A stretch of 64,000 nucleotides of DNA from Sphingobacterium corticibacterium (GTDB taxonomy: Bacteria > Bacteroidota > Bacteroidia > Sphingobacteriales > Sphingobacteriaceae). How positions within the stretch are numbered: position 1 is the stretch's first letter; every line of letters begins with the position of its first letter. The stretch is taken from contig NZ_SGIT01000002.1 of NCBI RefSeq assembly GCF_004208525.1, forward strand, positions 248,001 to 312,000, in the 5' to 3' direction. The position numbers were made by a program, and so were the translations under genes. The notes under the pieces are model-generated. The model did not search any database and was not told the origin of the DNA. It saw only the letters and a program-made list of their open reading frames with translations. Below are positions 44,402-53,545 of the stretch, piece after piece.

Positions 44402-46054
44402 ATGAAAACATACGCATACAAGCTATTCATACTACTGACACTGACCGTATTACTGGTCGGATGCAGCGACAGCTTTCTTGACGAAGTTGCAAAAGACGAG
44501 ACTTACGCAGATAACCTCTATACCGACCTGAACGGCTTTAAACTGGCCAAAAACGCACTGCTCCATTTCCCAAGGCAGGAACGCATGGAGCCCATTCAAT
44601 CCGCCGAGTTAGGTGTAATATGGAAAATCGGCACGGACATCGGCTGGGCAAATACAGAACTTTCGTGGACGAGAGGCCTCAATCAATATACGACAGCCGA
44701 CCTAAACGGAATGATGCAATTTTTAAATGGTGACACCGAAGGAAGACCAGGAATATTCCTCATCCTGTACAGATGTATCAGTTCCGCCAATTTACTGATT
44801 GCCCGTTCGGACAACCCCGAGGTCGATTGGCAAGGGGGAAATGAAGTGGAAAACGAGGCAAATAAGAATGAAATGGTCGCCCATGCCAGGCTCATCCGTG
44901 CGTGGGCCTATCGTCATCTGGTCATGACGTTCGGACCCGTTCCGATCAATACGACCGAAATCACCGGAGAGAATTACCGGGACGATTGGCAACGGGATCC
45001 GGTAGAAAGCATCCAAGCCTTAATTGAAGAGGATCTGCTTTTTGCAGAACAATGGTTGCCAGATAATTCCAACGATGTCGCTCGGTTGTCAAAGGCGATT
45101 GCGCAGCATTATCTCGCTGAATTGTATCTTTGGCAAAATAAACCCGAACAGGCAGAGGCCAAGGCTAGGGCAGTAGTTGATAACCCAAACTACCGATTGA
45201 TTACCGAGCGCTACGGCGTCCGCAGAAACGAGCCAGGATGCGCGTTTATGGATCAATTCTATGACGGCAACATCCTACCCAGCCAGGGCAATACCGAAGC
45301 TCTTTGGGTATTTCCAAATTCCGATGTCGACAATATCCTGGGGGCGTACGGCAATACGATGCGTCGCACGTGGGTCTCGGCATACAACAACCGAAACATC
45401 GAGTATTCGCCTGAGTATGGCGGAAGGGGTATCGGGCGTGCCGCAATTACGGCTTGGGTATTTTCTATATATGAGTCGTCGGACGATCGGTTTAGCGAAC
45501 ATGCTATTCGGAAAAGCTATGTGGATCGGGATGGAAATACCATCATGTGCCACATGTCTGCATCTCAAATGACAACCAATAACCACATTTGGGCTAGTAC
45601 CCGAAAATGGGATTGGACGTACGATAATCCTTCGCGGTATGGAGAGAGCTATTCCTATGCTGACCAGACCTATCTGCGATTGGCGGACACCTACCTGTTA
45701 CTTGCCGAAGCACTACATATGCAAGGAAATAATAGTGAGAGTAATGGTGCCGCATTTTTCATCAACCAAGTGCGCCAACGCGCCAATGCAACGCCTGTTT
45801 CCACGGGCGACGTTACATTGGATTATATCCTTGACGAAAGAGCCCGCGAGCTTGTGACGGAAGAACCGCGTCGGGAAACACTCATGCGTACCGGTAAATT
45901 GATCGAGCGGACACGATTGTACAACCCGATTGCATCTGGTCAGCGCGACGGTGGTACAGGCATTCAATCGTTCCATACGCTCTTGCCGTTCCCACAGCGA
46001 ATCATTGACGCCAATACCGGGCATCCACTTAAACAGAATCCTGGGTATAACTAA
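44402..46054 (+). CDS. SusD/RagB-family outer-membrane lipoprotein
   Basis: 550 residues. The lipoprotein signal is LLTLTVLLVGCSDSFLDE. Typical SusD segments are ELYLWQNKPEQAEAKARAVVDNP and the C-terminal YLRLADTYLLLAEALHMQGN. It binds glycans at the cell surface and passes them to the SusC-like partner encoded 21 bp upstream. Together they place the locus among polysaccharide-utilization loci. Sequence here looks richer in G and C than the flanking housekeeping genes. Confidence 0.95.
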   Translation: MKTYAYKLFILLTLTVLLVGCSDSFLDEVAKDETYADNLYTDLNGFKLAKNALLHFPRQERMEPIQSAELGVIWKIGTDIGWANTELSWTRGLNQYTTADLNGMMQFLNGDTEGRPGIFLILYRCISSANLLIARSDNPEVDWQGGNEVENEANKNEMVAHARLIRAWAYRHLVMTFGPVPINTTEITGENYRDDWQRDPVESIQALIEEDLLFAEQWLPDNSNDVARLSKAIAQHYLAELYLWQNKPEQAEAKARAVVDNPNYRLITERYGVRRNEPGCAFMDQFYDGNILPSQGNTEALWVFPNSDVDNILGAYGNTMRRTWVSAYNNRNIEYSPEYGGRGIGRAAITAWVFSIYESSDDRFSEHAIRKSYVDRDGNTIMCHMSASQMTTNNHIWASTRKWDWTYDNPSRYGESYSYADQTYLRLADTYLLLAEALHMQGNNSESNGAAFFINQVRQRANATPVSTGDVTLDYILDERARELVTEEPRRETLMRTGKLIERTRLYNPIASGQRDGGTGIQSFHTLLPFPQRIIDANTGHPLKQNPGYN

Positions 46055-46155
46055 TAGAAACCTAAACGATGAAACCGAGATGTAAATAAGCATTGACAAA
46101 CCAGGCAGTAATTATATACTCGAGCTCTCATCAGCCATAAGAAAAAAATAAATAG

Positions 46156-48588
46156 ATGAAAACGATACTATATCTAACATTTTTTTTGACCGCCTTTACC
46201 ACATGTAAAGTCGAAAAATTTGAATCAGACAACCGTATTTCCGGCTACCCTGAAGCAGCTATTGAAACACTACGTGAGGCTCCATACCCCATGGGAGCAG
46301 CCATCACAATGGGCGCGCTGCGCGATAACGAAACCTACCGTCAAACGGTAATTAAAGAAATGAGCAGCATCACAGCCGAAAATGCCATGAAAATGAATTT
46401 CATCAGCACAGGCCGTGGGGAATACTTCTGGGACGATGCCGACTATTTGGTTGATTTTGCAGTACAAAACGACATCCGGATACATGGCCACACGTTACTG
46501 TGGTACCGACATACACCAGATTGGGTCAGCGGATTTTCGGGAACCAAAGAAGAATGGATAGCGATTATGCGTGAATATATTCAGACCGTAGTAGGTCGCT
46601 ACCGAGGGAAAATCGCCTCCTGGGATGTCCTCAATGAAATCATCCTGGATGACGGTTCCTTACGCCCTTCGGTTTGGTTGACCAATATTGGCCAGGAGTA
46701 CATTGGCTTAGCTTACCAGTTTGCACACGAAGCTGATCCCGACGCACTGCTTTTCTACAATGATTATGGGCATGAATACAGCCACAACCGTCGGTTAGCA
46801 ACCAAACAATTGGCAGACAGCTTGGTGGATGCCGGTGTTCCTATCCATGGCATCGGACTGCAAATGCATACCAACACCAACCGGTCGATCAACGATCTGC
46901 GGTATGCCATCATGTCCGCGGCCACAACCAAACTGTTGATACATGTGTCAGAGCTCGATGTTGCAGTAAACCCGGATCAAAATCCTAACGCGACATTTAC
47001 AGAGGCTTTAGCGATCCGGCAACAGGAGGCTTATCGGGCGGTAGCCCAGGCCATGTTGGATTTGCCGGAAGAACAGCAGTTCGGCATTACTTTTTGGGGA
47101 GTATCTGATGCCAATTCGTTCATGCGGGATAATCCGGATTGGCCATTGGTTTTCGACAGCAACTATCAACGGAAAACAGCCTATCGAGGACTTTTGCAAG
47201 GAATTTACCGAAAAGGCGATAAAATGGTACCCGTATCTCTTGACCAAGCATCACTGAATTTGTTTTCGGATGCCCAAGTGGAAATAGCCATTTCGGGGGG
47301 GATGTCACCGTATGTTGTAAGCGAAAATTCCAACCCGGCGGCAGCAACGGCTGTTATTAAAGGAACTAAACTTGTCATAACGGGTACAACAGAAGGAACA
47401 ACAAACATTGCCATCACAGGAGAAGACGGAAGCAGTGCCCAGCTACTGGTAACAGTAAAGAGGACGCCAAATCTGATTACTTTTGAACAATTGAAAGCTA
47501 ACTTATCATCACAAGAATCTATTATTTTACCTGATGACATTAAAATCAAAGGCATCGTTATCTCGGATAATAAAAGCAGAAATATTGACAATAAAACTAT
47601 TGTATTACAAGAAGATAACAACAAAGGGGGGCTTTTTATAGAGATGACAGGAGAAGCCGATTTGAATATAGGAGATGAAGTAGAAGTGATTGTATCACAA
47701 CGTACGCTGGCGAAGGTATATGATGAGTTTACATTAAAGGATATTCCGACGGATCATATTCAAAAACTGGGAGACAAAATCATTATACCTAATGAAACAA
47801 CTATCGACCAGATACTTGCCAACAAAAAAGATTGGACAGGTACATTGGTAAAATTAGGTAGCGGCAGTTTTTCGGGAGGAAATGGGAAGTATACCGGGAT
47901 ATTGGAATATACCAATGCAAGTGGTGCCGTTAAATCAATGATACGACAAAACGCGACTTTTGCAGGTAATGATTATCCGGAACAGGTTGACAACCTCATC
48001 GGTATCATACGAAGTGAAGGAGGTGATATCAGATTGGATATTCGGAATACCGACGACGTCATGGGGAAAGTAAGGCCGCACACCTTTATTTTAGATAATT
48101 TTGAAAGTGGGGTGAAGGATATCAAATTTAGAGGAGGACCGGATGCTGCCGTTGTAGAAGTGGTGAACAACCCCTTGAAATCGGGCTTAAATACCAGTGA
48201 TAAAGTGCTCATGGTAACAAAGAGCTTTGCAAGCCAGCAATTAAATATTTATATTAGAAGAGCGAGCAATCCAACCGTGGATATATCCGACGAGGTATGG
48301 GGGAAGAATTTCAACCGTGTCAGGTTTATGTATTACAACCCGATTACCTCCGGAAGGTTTGTTAGCTGGAAGTATAATGGACAAGATCCGACACTCAATA
48401 TTACGCCTCAACCGGAATTTGGTGTTTGGTCTTACGTAGATATAGCCGTGACACCAAATCAGATGGATGCCCTTACGTCAATACATTTACGTTTAAATGA
48501 CGGAGGAAATAGCGATAATGATGTCGTCTATATAGATAATATTGAATTTTATAACGCAGAGCTTATGGAAGAATGGATGGGGCAATAA
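46156..48588 (+). CDS. GH10 endo-1,4-beta-xylanase with Ig-like, DUF5689-like and C-terminal sugar-binding-like domains
   Basis: 810 residues; lipoprotein-like start (LTFFLTAFTTCKVEKF). GH10 barrel about 30-350 with acid/base Glu161 in WDVLNEII and nucleophile Glu266 in VSELDVAV; also HGHTLLWYRHTPDW. After it come an Ig-like stretch (about 355-435), a DUF5689/OB-like domain (about 440-630) and a beta-sandwich C-terminus (FILDNFESGVKDI...DVVYIDNIEFYNA, about 635-805). It cleaves xylan or a related beta-1,4-xylosyl backbone at the cell surface. The last three domains are A/T-richer than the catalytic part, suggesting fusion of parts with different histories. Confidence 0.93.
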   Translation: MKTILYLTFFLTAFTTCKVEKFESDNRISGYPEAAIETLREAPYPMGAAITMGALRDNETYRQTVIKEMSSITAENAMKMNFISTGRGEYFWDDADYLVDFAVQNDIRIHGHTLLWYRHTPDWVSGFSGTKEEWIAIMREYIQTVVGRYRGKIASWDVLNEIILDDGSLRPSVWLTNIGQEYIGLAYQFAHEADPDALLFYNDYGHEYSHNRRLATKQLADSLVDAGVPIHGIGLQMHTNTNRSINDLRYAIMSAATTKLLIHVSELDVAVNPDQNPNATFTEALAIRQQEAYRAVAQAMLDLPEEQQFGITFWGVSDANSFMRDNPDWPLVFDSNYQRKTAYRGLLQGIYRKGDKMVPVSLDQASLNLFSDAQVEIAISGGMSPYVVSENSNPAAATAVIKGTKLVITGTTEGTTNIAITGEDGSSAQLLVTVKRTPNLITFEQLKANLSSQESIILPDDIKIKGIVISDNKSRNIDNKTIVLQEDNNKGGLFIEMTGEADLNIGDEVEVIVSQRTLAKVYDEFTLKDIPTDHIQKLGDKIIIPNETTIDQILANKKDWTGTLVKLGSGSFSGGNGKYTGILEYTNASGAVKSMIRQNATFAGNDYPEQVDNLIGIIRSEGGDIRLDIRNTDDVMGKVRPHTFILDNFESGVKDIKFRGGPDAAVVEVVNNPLKSGLNTSDKVLMVTKSFASQQLNIYIRRASNPTVDISDEVWGKNFNRVRFMYYNPITSGRFVSWKYNGQDPTLNITPQPEFGVWSYVDIAVTPNQMDALTSIHLRLNDGGNSDNDVVYIDNIEFYNAELMEEWMGQ

Positions 48589-48605
48589 GAATAACTAAAT
48601 TAAAT

Positions 48606-49466
48606 ATGAAAAAACTATTTGTGCCGGCAATAGCCTCAGGACTATTATCAATTATGATTTTATGTTCCTTTACCTGGAAACCGCTTACTCCCGAAACAAT
48701 CGGCATGGTATCTTATACCTATCGGAAGAGTTTACAGAAAGATATGGCTGCAACTCTTGATACGATCAAGTCCCTAGGTGTTGTGGATATGGAGTTTTCT
48801 AACCTATTCGGTAAAACTGCCGGGGAAATACGTAAGCTACTTGACGAAAGAGGAATGTATTGTTCGTCTTTCGGCGTCGGCTATGATGATTTGACCAATA
48901 AAACAAGAGAGGTAGGCGAGAATGCCCGGATATTAGGTGCGAAATACGTACGAGTCGCTTGGATATCCCACAACGCGCCATTTTCTATTGAAGATGCTCA
49001 AAAAGCGGTGAAAGATTTCAATACAGCGGGGAAAATATTGAAGGATGAGTTTGATATTACGTTCTGTTACCATAACCACGGATACGAGTTTCATCCGTAT
49101 GAAAACGGGACCATTTTTGATTATATCATGAAAAACACAAACCCTGAATATGTTAGCTTCGAACTGGATATATTTTGGGCATTCTTTCCGGGAGCAGATC
49201 CGATACAACTGTTAGAGAACTACGGAAAAAGATTCAAGTTAATGCATCTGAAGGATCTAAAAAAAGGGGTTACTGGAAATTTATCGGGGGGAACGGATGT
49301 GAAAAATGGCGTAGCATTGGGAACCGGGCAGTTGGATCTACCTGCTATCTTGAAGGCAGCAGAACAATCTGCTATTGAACATTATTATATTGAAGATGAA
49401 AGTCCGATTTATTACAAACAGGTACCTCAGTCTATTGCTTATTTAAACGACATTCTTCAGAAATAA
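48606..49466 (+). CDS. Secreted sugar phosphate isomerase/epimerase-like TIM-barrel protein
   Basis: Start at ATG 48606 (MKKLFVPAIASGLLSIMILCSF) gives a signal peptide and a 17-bp gap from the xylanase stop. 286 residues of AP endonuclease 2 / xylose isomerase-like TIM barrel: DMEFSNLFGK, GAKYVRVAWIS, FCYHNHGYEFHP (metal-site His/Glu), FELDIFWAFFPGADP, LMHLKDL, HYYIEDES. It may act on an oligosaccharide or keto-sugar in the periplasm; the reaction is unknown. Last gene of the xylanase locus. Confidence 0.85.
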   Translation: MKKLFVPAIASGLLSIMILCSFTWKPLTPETIGMVSYTYRKSLQKDMAATLDTIKSLGVVDMEFSNLFGKTAGEIRKLLDERGMYCSSFGVGYDDLTNKTREVGENARILGAKYVRVAWISHNAPFSIEDAQKAVKDFNTAGKILKDEFDITFCYHNHGYEFHPYENGTIFDYIMKNTNPEYVSFELDIFWAFFPGADPIQLLENYGKRFKLMHLKDLKKGVTGNLSGGTDVKNGVALGTGQLDLPAILKAAEQSAIEHYYIEDESPIYYKQVPQSIAYLNDILQK

Positions 49467-49495
49467 CAGGATTTTTTCTGTGTAACAAGGATAAA

Positions 49496-49530
49496 AACTG
49501 TAAAGTGTTTGCAAAAAACGCTTTACAGTT
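49496..49530 (+). terminator. Hairpin after the xylanase locus
   Basis: A 15-bp stem (49496-49510 with 49516-49530, one U-G pair, outer arm AACTGTAAAG, loop GCAAA), 30 nt after the last stop. It is not followed by a T run, so it may be Rho-assisted or mark an RNA end. Confidence 0.6.
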
Positions 49531-49562
49531 CCTTCGGGATCGAATCACGTTTTCGTAATATA

Positions 49563-49594
49563 AAATCCCCGACACAAAAATGTATCGGGGATTT
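49563..49594. terminator. Terminator hairpin between the xylanase locus and tsf
   Basis: AAATCCCCGA (49563-49572) pairs perfectly with 49585-49594. Followed by T-rich sequence on the plus strand (TTTCCTTATTTT) and TTTTAT on the minus strand. It can end both the tsf transcript and the preceding plus-strand locus. Confidence 0.75.
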
Positions 49595-49614
49595 CCTTAT
49601 TTTAAACACTAAAA

Positions 49615-50451
49615 TTACGCGCCTAACTGTACACGTTTAAACGCTGTAACAGTCAATCCTTTCGATACAGAATCTAAGAATTGAGCAATATTTTTAGAAG
49701 AATCTTTCACAAATTCCTGGTTCAACAATGTTGTGTCTTTGAAGAATTTGTTCAATTTCCCTTGTGCAATTTTCTCTGCCATCTCAGCAGGCTTTCCTTC
49801 AGCAATTATTTGCTCTTTTGCAATGGCAATTTCACGATCAATTGTTTCTTGATCTACACCATCTTTATCAATAGCAATAGGATTCATAGCAGCAATTTGC
49901 ATCGCCACATCTTTACCAGCTTCATCAGCACTAGCCGCATCCGCAGAAAGACCAACCAATACCCCTAGACGGTAATTTCCGTGGATATACGCAACAACTT
50001 TTTCCGCAGAAACAGCTTCATATTTAGAAACATCAATTTTCTCACCGATTACACCTGTTTGCTCGATTAAAGCATCGGCAATTTTCTTACCGTCCAATTC
50101 TAGATCTTTTAGTTCTTCTACGGAAGTAGGACCATTTTGCAATGCAACGTCAGCAATTTTTTCTGCGAAAGCGACGAAGTCTGCATTTTTTGCGACGAAA
50201 TCTGTCTCACAGTTTACTTCTACGACGATGCCTGATTTACCATCAGCAGAAGCTTTAGCGATAACAACACCTTCGTTAGAATCACGGTCCTGACGACTAG
50301 CTGCTACCTTAGCACCTTTTTTACGCAAGTAGTCGATAGCCGCTTCGAAATCACCGTTTGATTCTACTAATGCTTTTTTACAATCCATCATACCAGCGCC
50401 AGTTTGTTGACGCAATTTGTTTACATCTGATGCAGAAATTTGTACTGACAT
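49615..50451 (-). CDS. tsf: Translation elongation factor Ts
   Basis: 278 residues. N-terminal UBA-like domain (SASDVNKLRQQTGAGMMDCKKALVESNGDFEAAIDYLRKKG), the TDFV loop in NCETDFVAKN, and the dimerization domain. It exchanges GDP for GTP on EF-Tu. It lies 181 bp downstream of rpsB, with a terminator-like structure between them, and has no Shine-Dalgarno sequence. Confidence 0.98.
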   Translation of the reverse strand: MSVQISASDVNKLRQQTGAGMMDCKKALVESNGDFEAAIDYLRKKGAKVAASRQDRDSNEGVVIAKASADGKSGIVVEVNCETDFVAKNADFVAFAEKIADVALQNGPTSVEELKDLELDGKKIADALIEQTGVIGEKIDVSKYEAVSAEKVVAYIHGNYRLGVLVGLSADAASADEAGKDVAMQIAAMNPIAIDKDGVDQETIDREIAIAKEQIIAEGKPAEMAEKIAQGKLNKFFKDTTLLNQEFVKDSSKNIAQFLDSVSKGLTVTAFKRVQLGA

Positions 50452-50542
50452 GTTTTTATTTCTTTAATAAATTTTACGATTCGATAGCCTGACAAGTATA
50501 ACATATACATGCAACACAGGCATTAAACTTTTGTTAAATAAT

Positions 50543-50612
50543 AAAAAACCGGACAAACTTATGTAGACTCCGCGAAGCAAGGCTTCATAAAGGCTAACAC
50601 TTGTTTATCCGG
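50543..50612 (-). terminator. Branched terminator-like structure between rpsB and tsf
   Basis: On the minus strand an outer stem (50612-50603 with 50558-50549, CCGGATAAAC against GTTTGTCCGG, one mismatch) is followed by six T (50548-50543). Within its 44-nt loop lie further pairing options: TTATG (50559-50563) with CATAA (50586-50590) and GAAGC (50574-50578) with GCTTC (50582-50586). It can end transcription after rpsB, so tsf must use read-through or its own promoter. Confidence 0.65.
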
Positions 50613-50632
50613 CTTCCACACGGAGAGGAATA

Positions 50633-51439
50633 TTATTCTCCGTCTTTTGCTTTACGAGGACGTTTTCCAGTGTTAGCTTCTTCAGCTTCACCGTTATCTA
50701 TTGCAGCTTTAGCAGCTACAGCTTCTTTTTCAGCCTCTTCTTCTTTATCGCGTTTGCGTTCTTCCAAGCCTTCTTGAATAGCTTTTCCTATAATTCCCGC
50801 GATCAAGCTAATTGATTTTGTAGCATCATCATTTGCCGGAATAGGAAAATCGATATTGGAAGGATCAGAGTTGGTATCTACCATTGCGAACGTAGGAATA
50901 TTCAACTTAATTGCTTCCGAAACTGCGATATGTTCTTTTTTCACATCGATGATAAACAAAGCAGCAGGTAGACGGTTCAAATCAGCGATACCTCCTAAAA
51001 GGCTCTCTAACTTCACGCGCTCGCGTTGAATCATCAACTTCTCCTTTTTAGACAATACAGCATATGTACCGTCTTTTTGCATTTTGTCAATGTTAGACAT
51101 TTTCTTGATAGACTTACGCACTGTTGCAAAGTTTGTAAGCATACCACCCAACCATCTTTCCGTAACGAAAGGCATGTTTACCGCTTTCGCCTGCTCAGAG
51201 ATGATTTCTTTTGCTTGTTTTTTCGTTGCTACGAATAGCACTTTACGACCCGATTTCACGATTTGTTTGATAGCTGAAGCAGCTTCTTCTAATTTCGTTA
51301 AGGTTTTATTCAAGTCGATAATGTGGATACCGTTGCGTTCCATGAAAATGTACTTAGCCATTTTCGGATCCCACTTACGAGTAAGGTGACCAAAGTGAAC
51401 ACCTGCATCCAATAGTTCTTGATATGTTGTTCTTGCCAT
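50633..51439 (-). CDS. rpsB: 30S ribosomal protein S2
   Basis: 268 residues. TYQELLDAGVHFGHLTRKWDPKMAKYIF is the S2 start. The C-terminus has a charged extension (EERKRDKEEEAEKEAVAAKAAIDNGEAEEANTGKRPRKAKDGE-type) longer than in E. coli. A full Shine-Dalgarno AAAGGAGG (51448-51455) stands 8 nt before the ATG, unusual for this phylum. 18 bp after rpsI. Confidence 0.98.
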   Translation of the reverse strand: MARTTYQELLDAGVHFGHLTRKWDPKMAKYIFMERNGIHIIDLNKTLTKLEEAASAIKQIVKSGRKVLFVATKKQAKEIISEQAKAVNMPFVTERWLGGMLTNFATVRKSIKKMSNIDKMQKDGTYAVLSKKEKLMIQRERVKLESLLGGIADLNRLPAALFIIDVKKEHIAVSEAIKLNIPTFAMVDTNSDPSNIDFPIPANDDATKSISLIAGIIGKAIQEGLEERKRDKEEEAEKEAVAAKAAIDNGEAEEANTGKRPRKAKDGE

Positions 51440-51457
51440 TTTTTGATCCTCCTTTGA

Positions 51458-51844
51458 TTAACGTTTACTGAATTGGAATCTTCTACGTGCTTTACGACGT
51501 CCTGGTTTTTTACGCTCAACCATACGGTCATCACGTGTCATTAAACCTTTAGCACGCAAAGCTGGTTTTACTTCTGGGTCAAGTTCCACTAAAGCTTTAG
51601 CTATTGCTAAACGTACTGCTTCAGCCTGTCCTTTAACACCACCCCCATTTACGTTAACTTTCACATCAAAATTTCCTGCAGCACCCGCTACCTCAATAGA
51701 TTGCGTAACGATGTATTGCAATGGCAATGTTGGGAAATATTCTTTATAATCTTTACCATTTACGGTAATGTTTCCGCCACCAGCAGATAAGTAAATGCGG
51801 GCAACAGCTGTTTTTCTTCTTCCTGAAGTATTCGTTGTTGACAT
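51458..51844 (-). CDS. rpsI: 30S ribosomal protein S9
   Basis: 128 residues ending in the typical basic tail KPGRRKARRRFQFSKR. An AAGGAG (51852-51857) lies 7 nt before the ATG and overlaps the rplM stop codon. 11 bp after rplM. Confidence 0.98.
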   Translation of the reverse strand: MSTTNTSGRRKTAVARIYLSAGGGNITVNGKDYKEYFPTLPLQYIVTQSIEVAGAAGNFDVKVNVNGGGVKGQAEAVRLAIAKALVELDPEVKPALRAKGLMTRDDRMVERKKPGRRKARRRFQFSKR

Positions 51845-51855
51845 ATTTGCTCTCC

Positions 51856-52299
51856 TTAAAATTTAACTGGTTTCGGTTTTTGGGCCTCATGTTTGTGCTC
51901 TGTTCCTGCATAAACAAAAAGGTTTTTGAATAATTGACGACCTAAACGGTTTTTAGGTAACATCCCGCGAACTGCTTTTTCAACAAGACGCTCTGGGTGT
52001 TTAGCCAACAACTCTTTTGGAGAGATAAAGCGCTGACCACCCGGGTAGCCTGTGTAGCGTACGTACACTTTGTCGCTTAATTTGTTCCCAGTCAACTTAA
52101 CTTTGTCTGCGTTGATAACAATAACGTTATCTCCACAGTCTACGTGTGGGGTGAACTCCGGCTTATGCTTACCACGAATCACTTTCGCAATCTGGCTTGC
52201 TAAGCGCCCCAAAATCTCTCCTTCAGCGTCAACAACAATCCACTCCTTGTTAACGGTGTTTTTGTTGGCAGAGACAGTTTTGTAACTTAACGTATTCAC
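51856..52299 (-). CDS. rplM: 50S ribosomal protein L13
   Basis: 147 residues; core [27 protein letters not shown] and [18 protein letters not shown]. First gene of rplM-rpsI-rpsB(-tsf). Its ATG has no Shine-Dalgarno sequence, in contrast to the next two genes. The promoter lies 69-100 bp upstream. Confidence 0.98.
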   Translation of the reverse strand: MNTLSYKTVSANKNTVNKEWIVVDAEGEILGRLASQIAKVIRGKHKPEFTPHVDCGDNVIVINADKVKLTGNKLSDKVYVRYTGYPGGQRFISPKELLAKHPERLVEKAVRGMLPKNRLGRQLFKNLFVYAGTEHKHEAQKPKPVKF

Positions 52300-52367
52300 T
52301 TGCTTTTGCTTAAATAAAATAATTAATAAAATGTTCTATTCCCTTGTAATCTCTACAATAAGGTCTG

Positions 52368-52399
52368 CAAAGGTACAATAATGAATTTGAAAATACAAA
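52368..52399 (-). promoter_or_regulatory. Promoter of the rplM-rpsI-rpsB operon
   Basis: On the minus strand TTTG (52399-52396), a 20-nt spacer and TACCTTTG (52375-52368): full consensus. Predicted RNA start near 52361, a 5' leader of about 60 nt. Its spacer contains the -33 element of the divergent promoter. Confidence 0.88.
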
Positions 52400-52417
52400 A
52401 CATTTTATCTAAGTTTG
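52386..52417 (+). promoter_or_regulatory. Promoter of the SGNH hydrolase gene, interlocked with the rplM promoter
   Basis: TTTG (52386-52389), a 20-nt spacer, TAAGTTTG (52410-52417): full consensus. It overlaps the rplM promoter by 14 bp; each promoter's -33 box lies in the other's spacer. Confidence 0.85.
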
Positions 52418-52437
52418 AGAAACCTAATAGATAGCAT

Positions 52438-53529
52438 ATGCGCATGAAGTATCTCCTGATGATTATAGTATTGTTGAGTAGCCTAGCTGAGGTACAGGCG
52501 CAACAAATCATCCCATCGTCCAAACTTACTATTCAAGGCCGAGCATTTCCAGAAAGCCCTGCTTTCCATCGAATTGACACCGCAAAATATGCCAATCTCC
52601 CAATTACCGTAAAGCAACTATACACCCATGCTGCAGGCCTGTTTATCACATTCCGCACGAATAGCACAAAGCTTTCCATCGACTGGGAAACGGCGGATGC
52701 AGCGCTAGGCAACAACTCTACCCCGATCATGTCCCGTGGCTTTGATGCTTATGTCAAAGAACCTGATGGCTGGCGTTTTGCTGGTGTAGCACGTCCAAAC
52801 TTGAAGAAGGCGGAGAGTAGCTATACCATAGTGGAAAATATGGAGAAAACCGAAAAAGAATTCCTCCTTTACTTTCCGCTTTATAAGGAACTTCGTTCGT
52901 TTCAGTTGCGTATAGACGAGGAAGCCAACTTTTCGCCCACCGTACAGCAATTCCATAAAAAAATAATTGTTTACGGTTCTAGTATTGTACATGGGGCATC
53001 GGCAAGTCGCCCGGGCCTCGCGTACCCGGCGAAGATCTCCCGTAATATGCACGCCGATGTCATTAACATGGGCGTAAGTGGAAATGCACGTATGGAAATC
53101 GCCGTTGCACAAATGATAAATGACATCCAAAATGTGGATCTCATCGTCATGGACTGCGTACCGAACTGTTCACCAGAACAGGTTACCGAACGTACTTTTG
53201 CTTTTGTACAGGAGCTTCGAAAAACACATCCGCAAACACCGATTCTAATGATGGAAAGTATCATTAGACAAATCGGAAATTACAACCTAGAGTGGAAGAA
53301 AAAGCGACATGAACAAAATGTCAATTTCAGAACGGAATACGACCGATTGTTGGCAGCAGGATATAAAAACCTTTTTTATCTTCCAGCTGATCACTTACTC
53401 GGCGACGATTATGAAGGTACGATAGATGGCACACACCCTACAGATGTAGGCTTCGAACGCATGGTAAAAATCATTCAACCTGAAATAGAAAAGATATTAA
53501 ATTTCAGGTCAAAAATAGGTGAAAAATAA
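52438..53529 (+). CDS. Secreted SGNH/GDSL-type hydrolase
   Basis: 363 residues. Signal peptide MKYLLMIIVLLSSLAEVQAQ-like at the start. An N-terminal beta-sandwich (about 30-170) precedes the SGNH core: Ser nucleophile in IVYGSSIVHGASASRPG, Gly/Asn in GVSGNARME, and the Asp-His pair in DGTHPTDVG. It is probably an extracellular carbohydrate or lipid esterase; deacetylation of xylan would fit the nearby locus, but the gene is 3 kb away with its own promoter. Confidence 0.88.
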   Translation: MRMKYLLMIIVLLSSLAEVQAQQIIPSSKLTIQGRAFPESPAFHRIDTAKYANLPITVKQLYTHAAGLFITFRTNSTKLSIDWETADAALGNNSTPIMSRGFDAYVKEPDGWRFAGVARPNLKKAESSYTIVENMEKTEKEFLLYFPLYKELRSFQLRIDEEANFSPTVQQFHKKIIVYGSSIVHGASASRPGLAYPAKISRNMHADVINMGVSGNARMEIAVAQMINDIQNVDLIVMDCVPNCSPEQVTERTFAFVQELRKTHPQTPILMMESIIRQIGNYNLEWKKKRHEQNVNFRTEYDRLLAAGYKNLFYLPADHLLGDDYEGTIDGTHPTDVGFERMVKIIQPEIEKILNFRSKIGEK

Positions 53530-53545
53530 AGCGAATTATGTATTT

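Noticed and set aside
50452-50542. Promoter for tsf at TATACTTG (50493-50500)
   Set aside because: One mismatch and no -33 element at the right distance; kept as unproven.
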